In this document: positions 22,244-34,200 of the stretch, piece after piece | How positions within the stretch are numbered: the first letter of the stretch is position 1 | How the letters are laid out: every line of letters starts with the position of its first letter | From: Ophiobolus disseminans | Taxonomy: Eukaryota > Ascomycota > Dothideomycetes > Pleosporales > Phaeosphaeriaceae | DNA length: 64,000 nt | NCBI GenBank assembly: GCA_010093685.1 | Contig: MU006227.1 | Location: forward strand, 374,154-438,153 | Direction: 5' to 3' | The notes under the pieces: generated by a model | Seen by the model: the letters and a program-made list of their open reading frames with translations, nothing else | Databases searched by the model: none | Told to the model about the DNA's origin: nothing | Program-made: the position numbers and the translations under genes

Positions 22244-24298
22244 ATGGCTTCAGAGGAGCGATCGCCGTTGCTGAGCGAGAAGTTTGTTCAAGTCGAAGGT
22301 CTGGACCTTGAAAAGAAAACCTCGGAGTACAAGGGACGGATGGAAGGCTGGCGGTCAAACGGGTTCATCTGGACAGCTGGCACGTTGCTCTTCTGCGTAT
22401 TTGCCGTCTGTGGATTCGATCGTCTATATCACTCGCCACCAGCAGGCAACACAGACGCGAGCGATCATCAGCAGCAATCAGACCACGGGACCAAGGTCAT
22501 CTCAAACTATTCTTGCGTCCCTGGACAAGCTTGTTGGCCCTCAGTTATCGAATGGAGCAGCTTCAACAGAAGCATCAACGGCAACCTACGATTGACAATA
22601 CCATGGGCAGCACCCTGTTACAACAGCACTTCAAGTGACGAATGTCAACAAATAGCAAAGTCATACGGCAATGGCAATGCGCGCACTTCTCAATACGGTT
22701 CCATGGAGTTTCTTGATTGGGAGTCCTGCGGCCAGTCCCACTGTTCTCTCAACTCACTTCGACCTTCCTCTCCTGTGTCTGGAGAGTGCTCTCTTGGAAG
22801 GCTATCAACTTACCACGTGAAAGCACACACACCAGAAGACATCAGCAGAACACTGAATTTTGTCCGGGAGCATGGCATCCGTGTCTCAATCAAAAATACA
22901 GGACATGATTACTTTGGACGATCGAATGCGGCAAACTCGCTGGCAATTTGGACGCACAATATGAAGGACCTACAATACCACAAGAAGTTCCGGCCTCAAG
23001 GGTGCAAAACACGCTATGAGAACATCGGCGAGGTCGGCGCAGGAATCCAAGCGCAAGAGGCTTGGACATTCTTCGAGCCACTGGACATGCTAGTCACAGT
23101 CGGAGCTGTCGGCTCAGTTGGAATCGCCGGAGGCTTCGGTCAAGGCGGTGGTCATGGCCCGTTGGGCCCGAAGTACGGCTTAATGGTCGATCAAGCTGTC
23201 GAATTCGATGTTGTCACTGCCGATGGCCACATGCGCACAATCAACGAGTGTTCTGATCCAGATCTGTTCTGGGCTATGCGAGGAGGCGGTGGAGGCAACT
23301 ATGCTGTACTGACGTCCTACAAGTTTCAGCTGCATCCTGCAGTGCCGATCAACGTCTACAGCTTCCAGGCCAGGTTCACGGAGCCAAAGAACATAAGCGA
23401 GTCCAAGGTTCATCGCGACATCGTGACTGCATTGGCACTCAACCAAACACTTTTTGCAGAGCACGGTATGGCGGGCTACAACTTCCTACACAAAGACCAT
23501 ATTGTGATGCTTCAAATCATGCCGTCCGTGGATACCGAGGCCATAAAATCCGTCACCTCACAATGGCACGAATTTTCAAGCAATCATTCAGACCTGGTGA
23601 TAACGGAGAACCGATACTATAGTTTCAAGAAATTCTCGCATTGGCACGCTTTTACGGAGACTCCAGCAATCTCCCGCAACGGGCCGGTAGGCCTCGGACT
23701 CATGGAAGCTGGGCGCTTCATTCCCAGGAACCTTTTCGCCTCAAGTGAGAATGTAGAACTATTGGTCGATGCTGTACTCGCCGCAATGCAATTCTCAAAT
23801 GTCCACCAGGGCGGTGGCAGTGCCCAACTGTACTCCACCGGCCCGCTCAGCCACTCAGACAACAGCAAGACTGGCCTTCATCCCGAATGGCGCAAAGCTC
23901 TCTGGCATGTTATCATTGGTGCCGCATGGACATCTACTACCCCACTTAATGTGCGAACGCATATTCAGAAGACGGTCTCGGCTTCTGTGCAACCTTTCAA
24001 AGCACTGACGCCGGGTGGTGGGTGCTACATGAACGAAGGTGATTGGCTTGAAGAGGACTGGCAGCAAACGTTCTTTGGATATAACTACAACCGCTTGTTG
24101 GATGTGAAGAGGCGGTATGACCCTTCAGGTTTGTTTAACTGTTGGAAGTGCGTGGGGTGGACAGGGTATGACGAGTAAGTCCCATTTCCTCCTTTACAAC
24201 TAGAGATTGTGCTAACGAACACCAGCCCAATGTACTCTTGCTATTCGCAGAGTCGACGGAAACCAAACCCCACCATCCCACTGGGCCCCGTTGATTGA
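22244..24298 (+). CDS. Membrane-anchored FAD-linked oxidoreductase (berberine-bridge/BBE type)
   Basis: Exons 22244-24174 and 24226-24298 give 667 aa; the short last exon supplies the DPMYSCYSQS tail usual for this fungal type. An FAD-binding_4 (PCMH) fold covers about residues 175-370, with the IKNTGHDYFGRS motif (His about 221, the usual covalent FAD site) and GFGQGGGHGPLG. The BBE C-terminal segment is YNYNRLLDVKRRYDPSGLFN. Family members oxidise small molecules using O2, often in secondary metabolism. Unusually, the N-terminus has no cleavable signal. It starts with EERSPLLSEKF and has one hydrophobic segment at about residues 40-60, so it is probably a type II membrane protein with its catalytic part in the lumen. 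No cluster partners flank it. Confidence 0.9.
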
Positions 24299-24924
24299 AC
24301 GTCTCATTTCAATTTCACACTCACCCCTTTGACTTTAAGCTCGAATCGCATGGCTTTCAAAACGAGGCGGTGAGCAAGTCCTAGAACTCATTTCACTTTC
24401 CGAAGCTCTTTCTCTGGGCTGGATATTGGGGCTGGCAGCTTCCTTTGTTGCTTTGTTCACAAATCCCGTCCTTGTTCACTGCATGCTCAAGAGGCGAGCT
24501 CCACTTCACTGGGCCCAAACTCTTTGCACGACGACACAACGACGCACTAACACACGCGAAAACCAAAGTCAATTTTACCCCACTATGTCAGATAACGGCC
24601 GTTCATGATTGGTCATTTCGGTCGTTTGCTTTCCAGAATGTGTACACGCAGTCTCCTTTAGGCTGGGCGTGCGCCAGCAAAACCGCTCATCAACAGCGCG
24701 CTCCTGCGTATATCTTGACTTCACCTCGCTGTATCCACCGTCACCTTGGTCAAAGCTCTCGACAATAACAACAGCAGCAGAACTTTTGCCCACACACTCC
24801 TTTTGCACGCTGCCCCGACAACGTTGTAACCCCACAACCTCAGCCTTAACCTCAACCTCCATCCGCGAAACACAAGGCCACGTTACTCACCTTAGCATAC
24901 ACTACCTGCAACGCGAAGCACGTC
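24299..24924. other. Intergenic region upstream of the Bys1-type gene
   Basis: A frame at 24609-25007 overlaps the start of the next gene in another phase and is a shadow. CT-rich and CA-rich stretches at about 24720-24880 fit a fungal promoter and 5' leader. Confidence 0.45.
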
Positions 24925-25788
24925 ATGCTCGTCAACATTGCGATACTGTCATTGCCGCTTCTGGCTACGAGCGCCCGTCATGGTCACAACCACGCTCGCG
25001 GCCATAAGCAAGTCCTAGAGCAGCGCTCCGCCGAGGCCAACATCGTGGCTGTTACCGACACCGTTACCGTCACTGTCACCGTCACCGCCGCTCCCGCGTC
25101 TTCTAGTGCCGCGCAGTCGAGCACGACTATCGTTCAATTGACCTCAACTGCTAACTCAACGGTCGCACCGCCCAGTGCCGTACCAACAAAGTCACAAACT
25201 AGTGTGTCGCAGGTTACTACGAAAGAGACTCTGCCCGCTGAGAAGAACACCAACGGTGGCGAGCAAGGCTTCCAGGACCTCCAGCCCGTTGCCAACTCCG
25301 CCACCATCAAAAACTCGTGCCCTTACTCCGTCTACATCTCGTCTGTCGGCGACCCTAGCTGTGAGGGTGACGCAGCAGAGGGCAAGCTCGTAGAAGCCAA
25401 TGGCACCTACACGGAGACATTCCGCAAGTGTGTGAATGGCGGCGTGTCCCTCAAGGTCAGCAAAACGGAGGACGCATCCAGGCCGATGCAATTCGAGTAC
25501 GCCCTCTGGAAGGACAAGCCAGACACGGTTTCCTACGACATCTCGTACCTCGACTGCATGAAGAACCAAAATGGCGAGAAAGACCTGAGCGAATGCGCTG
25601 GCCACGACGGCGGCATCCAGGCTATGGGCGGCGGCAGCGATACCCCGACATACAGGTGCCCTGCCAACATCTGGTGCGATAAGAAAGCCTACGTCGTCGC
25701 AGAATTCGCCTACCAGCCCGGAGCTCCTGTCGGATCATGCAAGGCCGAAAAGGGCATTGCCTTCGAGCTGTGCGGTGGCTCTGCATGA
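24925..25788 (+). CDS. Secreted Bys1-domain (thaumatin-like) protein
   Basis: A single exon encodes 287 aa. The signal peptide is MLVNIAILSLPLLATSARHG. A His-rich pro-like stretch and a Thr/Ser/Val-rich linker (TDTVTVTVTVTAA) precede the Bys1 domain at about residues 125-287. Its cysteines include NSCPYSVYI, DPSCEGD, RKCVNGG, YLDCMKNQN, SECAGHD, YRCPANIWCDK, GSCKAEK and the end FELCGG. Bys1 is a fungal secreted domain first described in Blastomyces with weak likeness to thaumatins; its biochemical role is unknown. A second copy lies at 26717-27500 on the opposite strand. Confidence 0.88.
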   Translation: MLVNIAILSLPLLATSARHGHNHARGHKQVLEQRSAEANIVAVTDTVTVTVTVTAAPASSSAAQSSTTIVQLTSTANSTVAPPSAVPTKSQTSVSQVTTKETLPAEKNTNGGEQGFQDLQPVANSATIKNSCPYSVYISSVGDPSCEGDAAEGKLVEANGTYTETFRKCVNGGVSLKVSKTEDASRPMQFEYALWKDKPDTVSYDISYLDCMKNQNGEKDLSECAGHDGGIQAMGGGSDTPTYRCPANIWCDKKAYVVAEFAYQPGAPVGSCKAEKGIAFELCGGSA

Positions 25789-26716
25789 ACACTGGCGGAT
25801 GCGCCGATACCCCCAGCGAATTGCATATTGCAACGAAGCGGACGACTAACGACCTTTCTTTTCTTCTCCGTACGATGGCTCGGGTGTCACTGCTACCGCC
25901 TTGATGGTGCCAGTGTCCTTGAGACCACGGGTCTTTGACCGTTTATGATGGGGGTTTTTCTTGTATAGGCTGAGTCTGGGTCTGGATACAAGGGGTGGGG
26001 AACGGTGTTGAGTTCATACCGAATGGCGCTGCAGATGCTAGCTGCGAGGTTATGAGTGATCAATATACTGCATTCAAAATGGGTGCGCGTGTTTGTTTGA
26101 GTGTGATGGTGATGCTGCTAAATGAGGTTGTTTGTTGAGGAAATAAGACTGTTTTCCTGGGCTGGTGAGAGCTCAATTGTGGGCGGGACTTGACTAGGCA
26201 TATGTCTTTAGTCACAGTTCTGTCAATGAGTATTTATCAAAGATACGAGACCTAGGAATTCCATTGTGGCAGCTGGTGGAGAGGATGCGAAAGCCTTCAA
26301 AGTTCGAGTCATGATATGTGATGTCACTCACACTAGTAATTCACTTTCACCACATCACCAAGAGCAGGCGATAGGTATTTATTAGACTTGCACAGCAGGT
26401 ACGTACGCGAATCTTGCGGCTTGAAGGTCACAGCAAAGTCACGCTCGGAAATTGCGTTGCGCAAAAGGGTATCATCGTATGTACGTCGTCAATAATCAAC
26501 GCTAATCATCCGCCTATCTACACGCGCCGTGTAGCACCAATCCCAAATATAAGCCAATGTGTGCTCTACAAGAAGATGACTCTGAATCGAAGATGAAAGG
26601 GCTCCACCACAAGCCCGGCCTCAGGCCGGCGGCGAAGAAATGAATGAAAAAAGGATCCTTGATGAAGGACACGAGTCGAAGATAATGGAAGAAGAAAACT
26701 GTCACAAAGGCGACGT
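25789..26716. other. Convergent 3' region between the two Bys1-type genes
   Basis: No coding frame is supported. The stretch holds the 3' ends of both genes. I found no obvious inverted-repeat arms by eye. Confidence 0.45.
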
Positions 26717-27500
26717 CTATGACTTCTTACTCGCGCAAAACTCCATCGTGACGCCTAGGTCTTGGGCGCAGTTCGTCACCGGGTTGATTTCCTTGCACAT
26801 GTTTTCCTATTTACGTTGTTAGTGTCTCCTCTGCTCGCTTTGCATCTGTGTAACTTACGGGATAGAAGTACGCCTGGTCATCGCACCACGTCCCCGGCTT
26901 GCACTGAAAGCTCTTGTTCTCTTTGTTGCCAAATTGCAGACCTGCCTCAAGGCCGACACAGCCAGTTGCGTCCTTGGTTCGCTGGCCGTCTGGGCCTCTT
27001 GCCAGGCAGTCGATCAAACTGAGGTTGTACCAGAGCGCGGCGCCACGATTGTATTCTACCTGGACGACCTTGGCAAGATCTTCGGTCTTGCTCGCTTTGA
27101 AGTTGCTGCCTCCTATGTCTGTAGGAGTTGCCCACGTGCCACCGGCCTCGAGGGTGCCGTTGCCGAGTACGCCGCCCGACCCGACATGCTGGTAAAAGAT
27201 CTTGTACGAGCAGTAGTTGCGGACTGTGAGCGTCTTTGGCTTCGTCTGAGGGATCGTGTAGAGCTTGAGTTGGTTCGCTTCAACTTTGTCTGCGATGGGT
27301 GGTGGCATGTCGTTCATGGGCCAGACGAGATTGCTCCTTGCCCAGCAATCGGCGCTGTGTGCGGTTTTGGTCTTGATGCCGAGGATTTCATCCTTGGACA
27401 AGCGGTTACCAATGCTAAGAACTAGGTCTCGCTTGTTCAAGATCTGCGGCGCCGCTGCGACCAGCGCGGAGCAGGAGAGTAGTGCTGTAAGGAGAAGCAT
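26717..27500 (-). CDS. Secreted Bys1-domain (thaumatin-like) protein, second copy
   Basis: Exons on the minus strand are 27500-26859 and 26806-26717, giving 243 aa. The 52-nt intron (GTAAGT..AATAG) restores the conserved end ENMCKEINPV..MEFCASKKS. The signal peptide is MLLLTALLSCSALVAAAPQ, followed by a possible Lys-Arg processing site (NKRD). The Bys1 domain from about residue 95 keeps RNYCSYKIFYQHVG, FKASKTEDLAK, LIDCLARGPDGQ, GCVGLEAGLQ and FQCKPGTWCDDQAYF, matching the neighbour at 24925 position by position. Identity is moderate, so the duplication is old. The Thr/Ser linker of the neighbour is missing here. Confidence 0.87.
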
Positions 27501-28742
27501 GTTGTACGAAACGTGGAAGCGGGTACCACGATGTTGGTGTTGGTTTGAAGGAGTGTGTGATATGAAACACAATGACTGGTGCAATTCAAAGAACTGAGTA
27601 AGGGAGTGTAACTTCGCAAAAGATAGTGAACGACTTGTTGGAGAGAAGGATAGTGCTTGTTACATGTTGCAAGAGGAGAGACCGTGCCTCTTATTCCAAC
27701 CCCCAATCCTCGGGGCGCAGACCAGCGCATCTACGCCCCAGCAGCAACAACTGCGTTACTGACAAGCTGGCAGTGTATGGCCCACTGTGCTGTTCGTCTA
27801 GCCATCGGTAAGCCTTAGATTTGTGGAGATTAAACATAGAACAGGCGGCGAATGGGATTGCTCAGACTCCGTGCCAAGTGCGAATTTGTGCCAGGTAAGG
27901 CAAGCTGTAATCATTGTGTCCGGTAAGCGTTCGGTCGCCGGGACGATCCTCGAAGGTTCTTTTTGCTTGCCACAGCCACGTTGTAAGTATTCTTACGACT
28001 GGGCGCAGTCCAGTTCGGGGTTGGGGTCCGGGAATTTGGTTATGCAGGTACAGCCACAGCCGCCCGGCGCAGGAACACAATTGGACACGAACATCTCCCG
28101 TCCTATCGGCTCAAAGCCTTATGTTTCAGAAAATCCGGATTCGAGATGCGGTGATGTGGCAATGGTGATGGAAGAGGTCGAGACTACGTTAGGTCGCGAC
28201 GGGCAGTGGGTGATGTGCTGGACTACCCTGGTCAATTTAGGCGAACCCTGGTCGGGAATCCTTCACAGCGAACCACGTTGTTTCAGCATGGGGCGTAGAG
28301 CGTGCGCGGATGCCAGGTACCCGATTGAATCTGCCGTCAGCTTCAGGGCGGCCAGTGAGATGGCATTGCGAAGATTTAATCGTCAGTGCCTTGGTCGGAA
28401 GTGAGCGCTCGCTGGAGTGGTAAATGGGTTCTAACTGAACAGCATCGTGACAAAGGTACGCCAATTTACAGCGCATTAAGACAACTTATGGGGGCAAGAA
28501 GGGGTGTGCCTGGTACCTGGTGCCTGGTACTTGCATCCCGTAACTGGAAATGGTTATCTTATCGTTCAAAATCGTGGCACCGTTGAGACTACACTTCACC
28601 GCCGATCTGGCCATCTTGTGAATTTTTTGCTTCTTACGGGCGTTCGGCACTTCTCTACATTCTGTATGCCGATCAGTTTAGCTACATGAATACACCATCC
28701 CCACCACCCGCACCAGCCCACACCGCCTGTAGTGACGACACT
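27501..28742. other. Intergenic region of 1.2 kb
   Basis: A plus-strand frame of 193 codons (27823-28404) starts with GTG, has no ATG until far inside and no motif. I do not call it. TGCCTGGTAC occurs twice, 5 nt apart, near 28507-28531. The first 300 bp should be the promoter of the Bys1-type gene at 27500. Confidence 0.45.
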
Positions 28743-29565
28743 TCACAGACGGCTTGCTAGGTAGTTCCGTAGTTGACCAATGATGCCATCGTTCAGTGTC
28801 TGGCTGCATGAGCTCGACTCGATGTGTTGGAAAAGGCTCGAAAGTTTCGTCATCTTCGCATCGCATGTCGGGCACATGTACGGGTGAGGATTGTTGTAGA
28901 GCCGGGACAAATCGCGAGCGTTGTACATGTCGCCTTGGAAGTCCTCGTCGACGAAATGGCGCCACTTGTGACATTCAGCTGCCAGCTCGTTGAGGTAGAT
29001 TTCGGAAGTATTGCTGCAGGTGCCACGCTCGAGATGGATGATCTGTACATATGTGTCAGCTGTGGGCCTGGAGACTGGGCAGAAGTAAATTTACCATTCC
29101 GCCGTAAGTCTTGAAAGTACGGTCGCATTGATAGCATTCGTACGTCTTGGCGCGATGCGACAACTTGTGCTGTGGTGTGTCAGCATGCATGGCCAAATAA
29201 GAATGCAGCCTAAGTACCTGATACAAGTTGCTCAGAGAGCCGAAATGCTGATCACACTCCGTGCACACGTTCTCAGTCTCGATATGGTCCTGGTAATTTA
29301 CGCCGTCGTTGTCCCAGTGCGATCCTCCGCCATCGTTACATCCCTCACACACGATCTGGCAACCCTCGTCGCGGCAATGCTCTAGCAAGTCATCCCAACT
29401 TATCCCATCAAAGTCGCATTCTGGGCACTCGTTGTGATTGCGAGAGTCACGTTGGTGCTGGTAGAGGGCATTGTAGGTTCGGAAAGACCGGTCACAACGA
29501 TAGCACCGCCTGCATCTCGTTGGTAAAGAGAGGGAAAGGAAAGGGAACAATTCTTACACTGCCAT
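28743..29565 (-). CDS. C2H2-type zinc finger protein
   Basis: Exons on the minus strand are 29565-29558, 29509-29218, 29169-29095 and 29042-28743, giving 224 aa. All three introns are 48-52 nt. Finger-like units are CYRCDRSFRTYNALYQH, CPECDFDGISWDDLLEH, CTECDQHFGSLSNLYQHKLS, CYQCDRTFKTYGGMIIH and, near the end, CPTCDAKMTKLSSLFQH. Introns 2 and 3 interrupt fingers just before the His, so the fingers only form after splicing, which supports the model. The tail NYLASRL ends the protein. Such proteins are common in fungi, and whether this one binds DNA or RNA is unknown. No activation or BTB domain is present. Confidence 0.85.
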
Positions 29566-31240
29566 GATGTCTATCTTCTCTGTCTAAACGGCGGAGATAG
29601 GTAGCGGTTGAAGGTCCAAAGCGCGGAATGGCGAGGGAGGATGACTAAGAATTAAATATGCAATAAAGTAGCAAACCTGCTCGTTTCCAGAACATACCGG
29701 AAGCTGAGTCATGACAATGCAGATACCCGTCGGTGTTACCGCGTCGCGACGCGCCTGAATCTACAAACGTGCATACGCGACGACAAGTCAACCAACCTTT
29801 TGAGGCGACAAAGAACACTAAGCAAAATATCGCACACACAACATACACAGATAGTCTTAAGAGAAAGAGGCAAGCAACCGCATTCAACGCAAGCAAAAAG
29901 AACGCCCGCTCACACACTCACAAACAACAAACACTTGCATGTATTAGTTAGTTAGTGAGTAAGGCAAAATGTCAAACACCCCAAAAACCCAGCAAAAAAG
30001 CACTACCAACCACATTTTACTGTGGTAATAGCGACCTAAACCTTTCATCCATAATACATGTGGTGTAGATTTTCGGTTGAGTGGTGACCCCTTGCGGGAT
30101 CGGTCAGGCAACCTTCCCGTGAGCAAGTCGGTATAGTAGAAGCATTAGCGTCAGACCGAATCAAAGGGGGAGGATCAATACGAAGTTAGACTAGTGACGC
30201 TCAGAGAGAGACTACCTGTTGTGAAATATGGGGCGCTTGGAGGGCTTATGTAGTGGAGGGGTTTGGTGGTGTTCTTGATGTTGGGAGGGGTGGGGTGTGC
30301 GCGCGCAGGTGAGAGGGGCGAAGCACGCGGTGGAGTAGGTGAGGGACGGCGATGAGGGCGCTTGAGGGTGTGTACGCGAGGAAGGTATGCGTACATGTGT
30401 GCTCACAATTTTGGCGTACACGTGTTTTGCTTTGTGGTGCTCCTCTGGTGTCGACGATGTGATGGCCGGCAAGCTGAACGTAGTTGAGATGACGACGTGT
30501 AAAGTAAACATGTCGGAGGCGAAGAGTTATAATATGGCGAAGGAAAAGCATACAACGAAATGGGATGTAGAGGGTACAGTCTGGGAAGACTGCAACGGAG
30601 TTCTAAACTACGGCGAGGCGCAAATACGAGAAAGATCCCAAACGCGTCAAAGAGCCTACATGAAAAAGCATGAAGAGACTGGAGAAGGCCAAAGCATGTA
30701 AAAGACACACAACAGCAAATCCCGAAGGTGAATTGCAGCAGATTTAATGTTTTCCTTACTAATCGCGCAGCAACGATCGAGAGAGTAAGAGAACGATGCA
30801 GAGACTAAAGTGGCGAACAAAGTCAAGCAAACGCAAAGCTACGCTCACCGCGAAGTAAAGAGACCACAGTGTTGTTCAATAAGGAGGGCGGCATGTTCAC
30901 GGCATAGTTAAGTAAGTCTTTCGCCGTGGTTATTCGAAATGAAGGACCCAATACTACGATTTGTGGGCTTGAATAGAGTGAGATTTCGCAGTGAGGATAT
31001 GTGATCTTCTATTGTAAAAGCATATTCCTCCGAAGGGAAGAAAAACAATAATATCAAACCACGGCACTCCAGAAACTTCTCCAGTCCCACTGATTTGAAA
31101 GGCACGAAAATGATGAGAGGAGACAAACTACAAGCACCAGAAAACACCCACCTAACATCAAACCAATACCAATCCAATACCAACTATGTAATCTATGCAA
31201 TCTCTATGCATCCAACCCACTCCACCCCACTCCACCCCAC
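29566..31240. other. Intergenic region of 1.7 kb
   Basis: The stretch separates the zinc-finger gene from the 3' end of the helicase gene. The plus strand is G-rich at 30245-30375 and purine-rich at 30480-30800. Several overlapping frames of about 100 codons fill 30175-30710 on both strands. One plus frame (30387-30701) has an ATG and a hydrophobic start and is treated as a weak finding. A short CCACTCCACC repeat lies at about 31217-31240. Confidence 0.45.
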
Positions 31241-34200
31241 CTACGCATCCAACCCATCCCTTTCCACCAAATTCCTCACAACCCCCACAATCTCCTGCTC
31301 CCTGCTCCCCATCCCCTTCCCAGGCTCCTTAACCATCCCCTCCAGCACCCGATCCAACATACCCCTCAACCTACTAACCAACACGCCAATCCTAGCCCAC
31401 CCCCTCAAGCGAATCCACTCATCAATCACCAACCCGCGCCCCAGGGTATCCACCTGAATGCTGCCCGCAAACATAAGCAAGCTATACGCGTTGAACGGCG
31501 TGATAACGCGAATGAAAATCTTGCTCGTGGCCATTTTATTGAAATACGCGACAAACGCGGCGTTGGACGGGAACGTTTGACTCGAGAAGAGGATGGAAGA
31601 GGGGTGAACGAAGACGCGCCCGTTTTCTTGGTTAAAGTATTTAATCTCCCTGGCTTCAGGATCCAGTTCGACGGCGCCAGCAATGCCCGCTGCGAACTTC
31701 TTGTCAGGCAACTGTATGCGAGCGATTTGCGGCGCGAAAGACGCGGCGATGATGGCGCGGAGTAAAGCGTCGTTGATGTTGTGCTTGTTGTATATGCCGT
31801 GTGAGGAGGCATTGGTGGAGGAGTAGGATGTTGGTATGAAGGAGATTTCCTTGAGGGAGGAGAGGTATTGGGTGCGGTTGGAGGCGATGTCGAACATGGT
31901 TTGGTTTGAGAGGGAGTTGTCTTGGCACCAGAAACGGAGTTCGCGGCTGGACATGCCTTTGCTGCGGAGGGCGGACCATTGTTCGTATGCGCGGAGGTCA
32001 ACGAGCAGGTCGCCTTGGTTGTTGGAGAAGGTGGAGCGGATGCGGTTGAACTCATTACGTGTGTCTTGATCGCGTCCTCGGGGCGACATGAACGGGCTTC
32101 GAGCTGTTAGTACGGATGAGATGGTGAGTGCAGCCTCGAGGCAGCCAAAGGTTGCGCCGTAGACGAGCAGTTTGCCCAAGCGCAGATCTGCAGGAATCAT
32201 CGACATGTGACGACCAAGAGCAGTAAGCTCGTTGTCTGTGATTGCTCCCATCTGCGACAGCAACCTGATAGCACCTTCGACTGCTGTGCTCTCGGGCGGT
32301 GTGAGCGCGGATGCTAGGAAGCCAGAGACATCCTGCACGCCCATCGCCTTGATCGACAGACACATCTGCTCAAGCGGCACTCGTCGAATCTCGGGATCAG
32401 GTCTCTCCATCATCTTGGCTTCCGCGTTGCGAGTATAAAGCTTGTAGCAATCTCCAGCTCTAACTCGACCAGCACGACCACGACGCTGCTTACAGGCGGC
32501 TCTTGAGGCCCAAGTCTCCGCAAGTCGAACCATGTTGTTTTGCGGGTCATAGCTTGTCTCCTTGACGCGACCAGTGTCAATGACCGCTACAATATCCTCG
32601 ATAGTGATCGAAGTCTCCGCCACGTTTGTGGCCGCAATGACCTTCCGCTTGCCAGGTGGTGGGAGAGGGAAGACACGCTTCTGTTCGACAGGGAGCAGTG
32701 ATGCATGCAAAGGGAGAGCATGCAGGTTAGAAAATTGACTGAGAGCTTGCAATGTGCGATCGATCTCCATGGTACCAGGTAAAAAGATGAGAATGCCTCC
32801 ATCCTTGTCTCCAAGCTGGCGGTCAATGTGACGAATGGTCTCTGCAATAAGATCGTAATTGATACCGAAGCCAATGTTTCGAAGGTTGGCAGAGAAGGAC
32901 TTGTCACCGTCATCCTCATCGCCTACGGCATTGCCTTTGAAACCTGTGAAGTGCATAACATCATCGATGTAGTAGTCGGTGACAGGATGTGTTCGACCTT
33001 CGATCTCAACACGTCCCACTGGTCCCACATCTCTGAAGTAAGCTTCAAAGACTTCAGCATCGAGCGTCGCACTCATGAGGATGACCTTCAGATCTTTGCG
33101 CTTGCGCAGGATTTGACGTAGTAGGACGAGGAGAAAGTCGGTGTCCAGACTGCGCTCGTGCACTTCATCGACCACAACGTGGCTGACATCGGCAAGCGCA
33201 GCAATTACGTCGTCGGCCCCGCCACCGGATGTTTGTAATCGCCTCAATAGCACACCAGTCGTCACAAACGTGATCTTGGTGACTCCTGGTTTTTGCTTCG
33301 ACTCGCCACGAATAGTGTAGCCAATCTCCTCACCGACTTGGGAGCATCGTTCATCTGCAACGCGATCGGCCAGGCCGAGAGCAGAAATCCTGCGAGGTTG
33401 CGTACATATGATGTTTGCAACAGCGCCGAGTTTCCGCTGAATCAGATCGTCTAGGACGAATTGGACCGACTGTGTCGACTTTCCGGAACCCGTCTCACCG
33501 GAGATGATGGTGACCTGGCAATCGTTCACGGTTCCGATGATGTCTTCCCTAAGCCTCCATGCCGGTAATGCTTTTCGTACACTCATCATTTTGAGCTGGG
33601 CCGGAATCGATTGCTTAGCCTGCCATTGAGACAAAATGTTTTGGCTAGCTGGTGTCGCAGGTTTCCAGTCAATGGGTCTGCGCGCCCTTCCTTTCTTGAA
33701 GCTCCTGCGACTTTGTTGCTCCTCTGTGTGATCGGCTGCAGCAAGTCCAGACGAGACATCAGTCAGGCGCCCGGGATTATTGAAGATATCTCCAGAGTTC
33801 TGTTGCACCCAATCCACGATATCATAAATCATGGGCATCCCAAGACAATTCGTTTCGGCGTGCAACAGAGCTTGCCGAATGATGCTAAGACGGATATAGG
33901 CGGGTATAGCGGCCTCGAAGGTAATAATGGGAACAACGGCTGGGTATGGTCCGTATGGCTTCCTGGCCTGGAGGATGAGGCGCTTCCCTTGCTGCTTGAT
34001 ATCGAGCTCTATGCGGCACATCTCAGGCGACGGTCGCGAGAACAGCTTGTCGTAGATTGCTTCGAGCGAAGACATCTCAACCTCCCACTGATCGTCGTCT
34101 GATGATTCTTCCCAGGTATCTTCAAGCACCAGCTCCGCCAGTTCGTGTGCGACATCCTTCTCTTCGTCATTCGGGCGCAAAAGGCGAGACTGCAGAAGCG

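Noticed and set aside
22244..24298. Secondary-metabolite gene cluster around the FAD oxidoreductase
   Set aside because: No polyketide synthase, peptide synthetase, terpene cyclase, P450 or cluster regulator lies nearby.
27823..28404. 193-codon plus-strand frame
   Set aside because: Starts with GTG, the first ATG lies far inside, no motif, and no splice signal to a better start.
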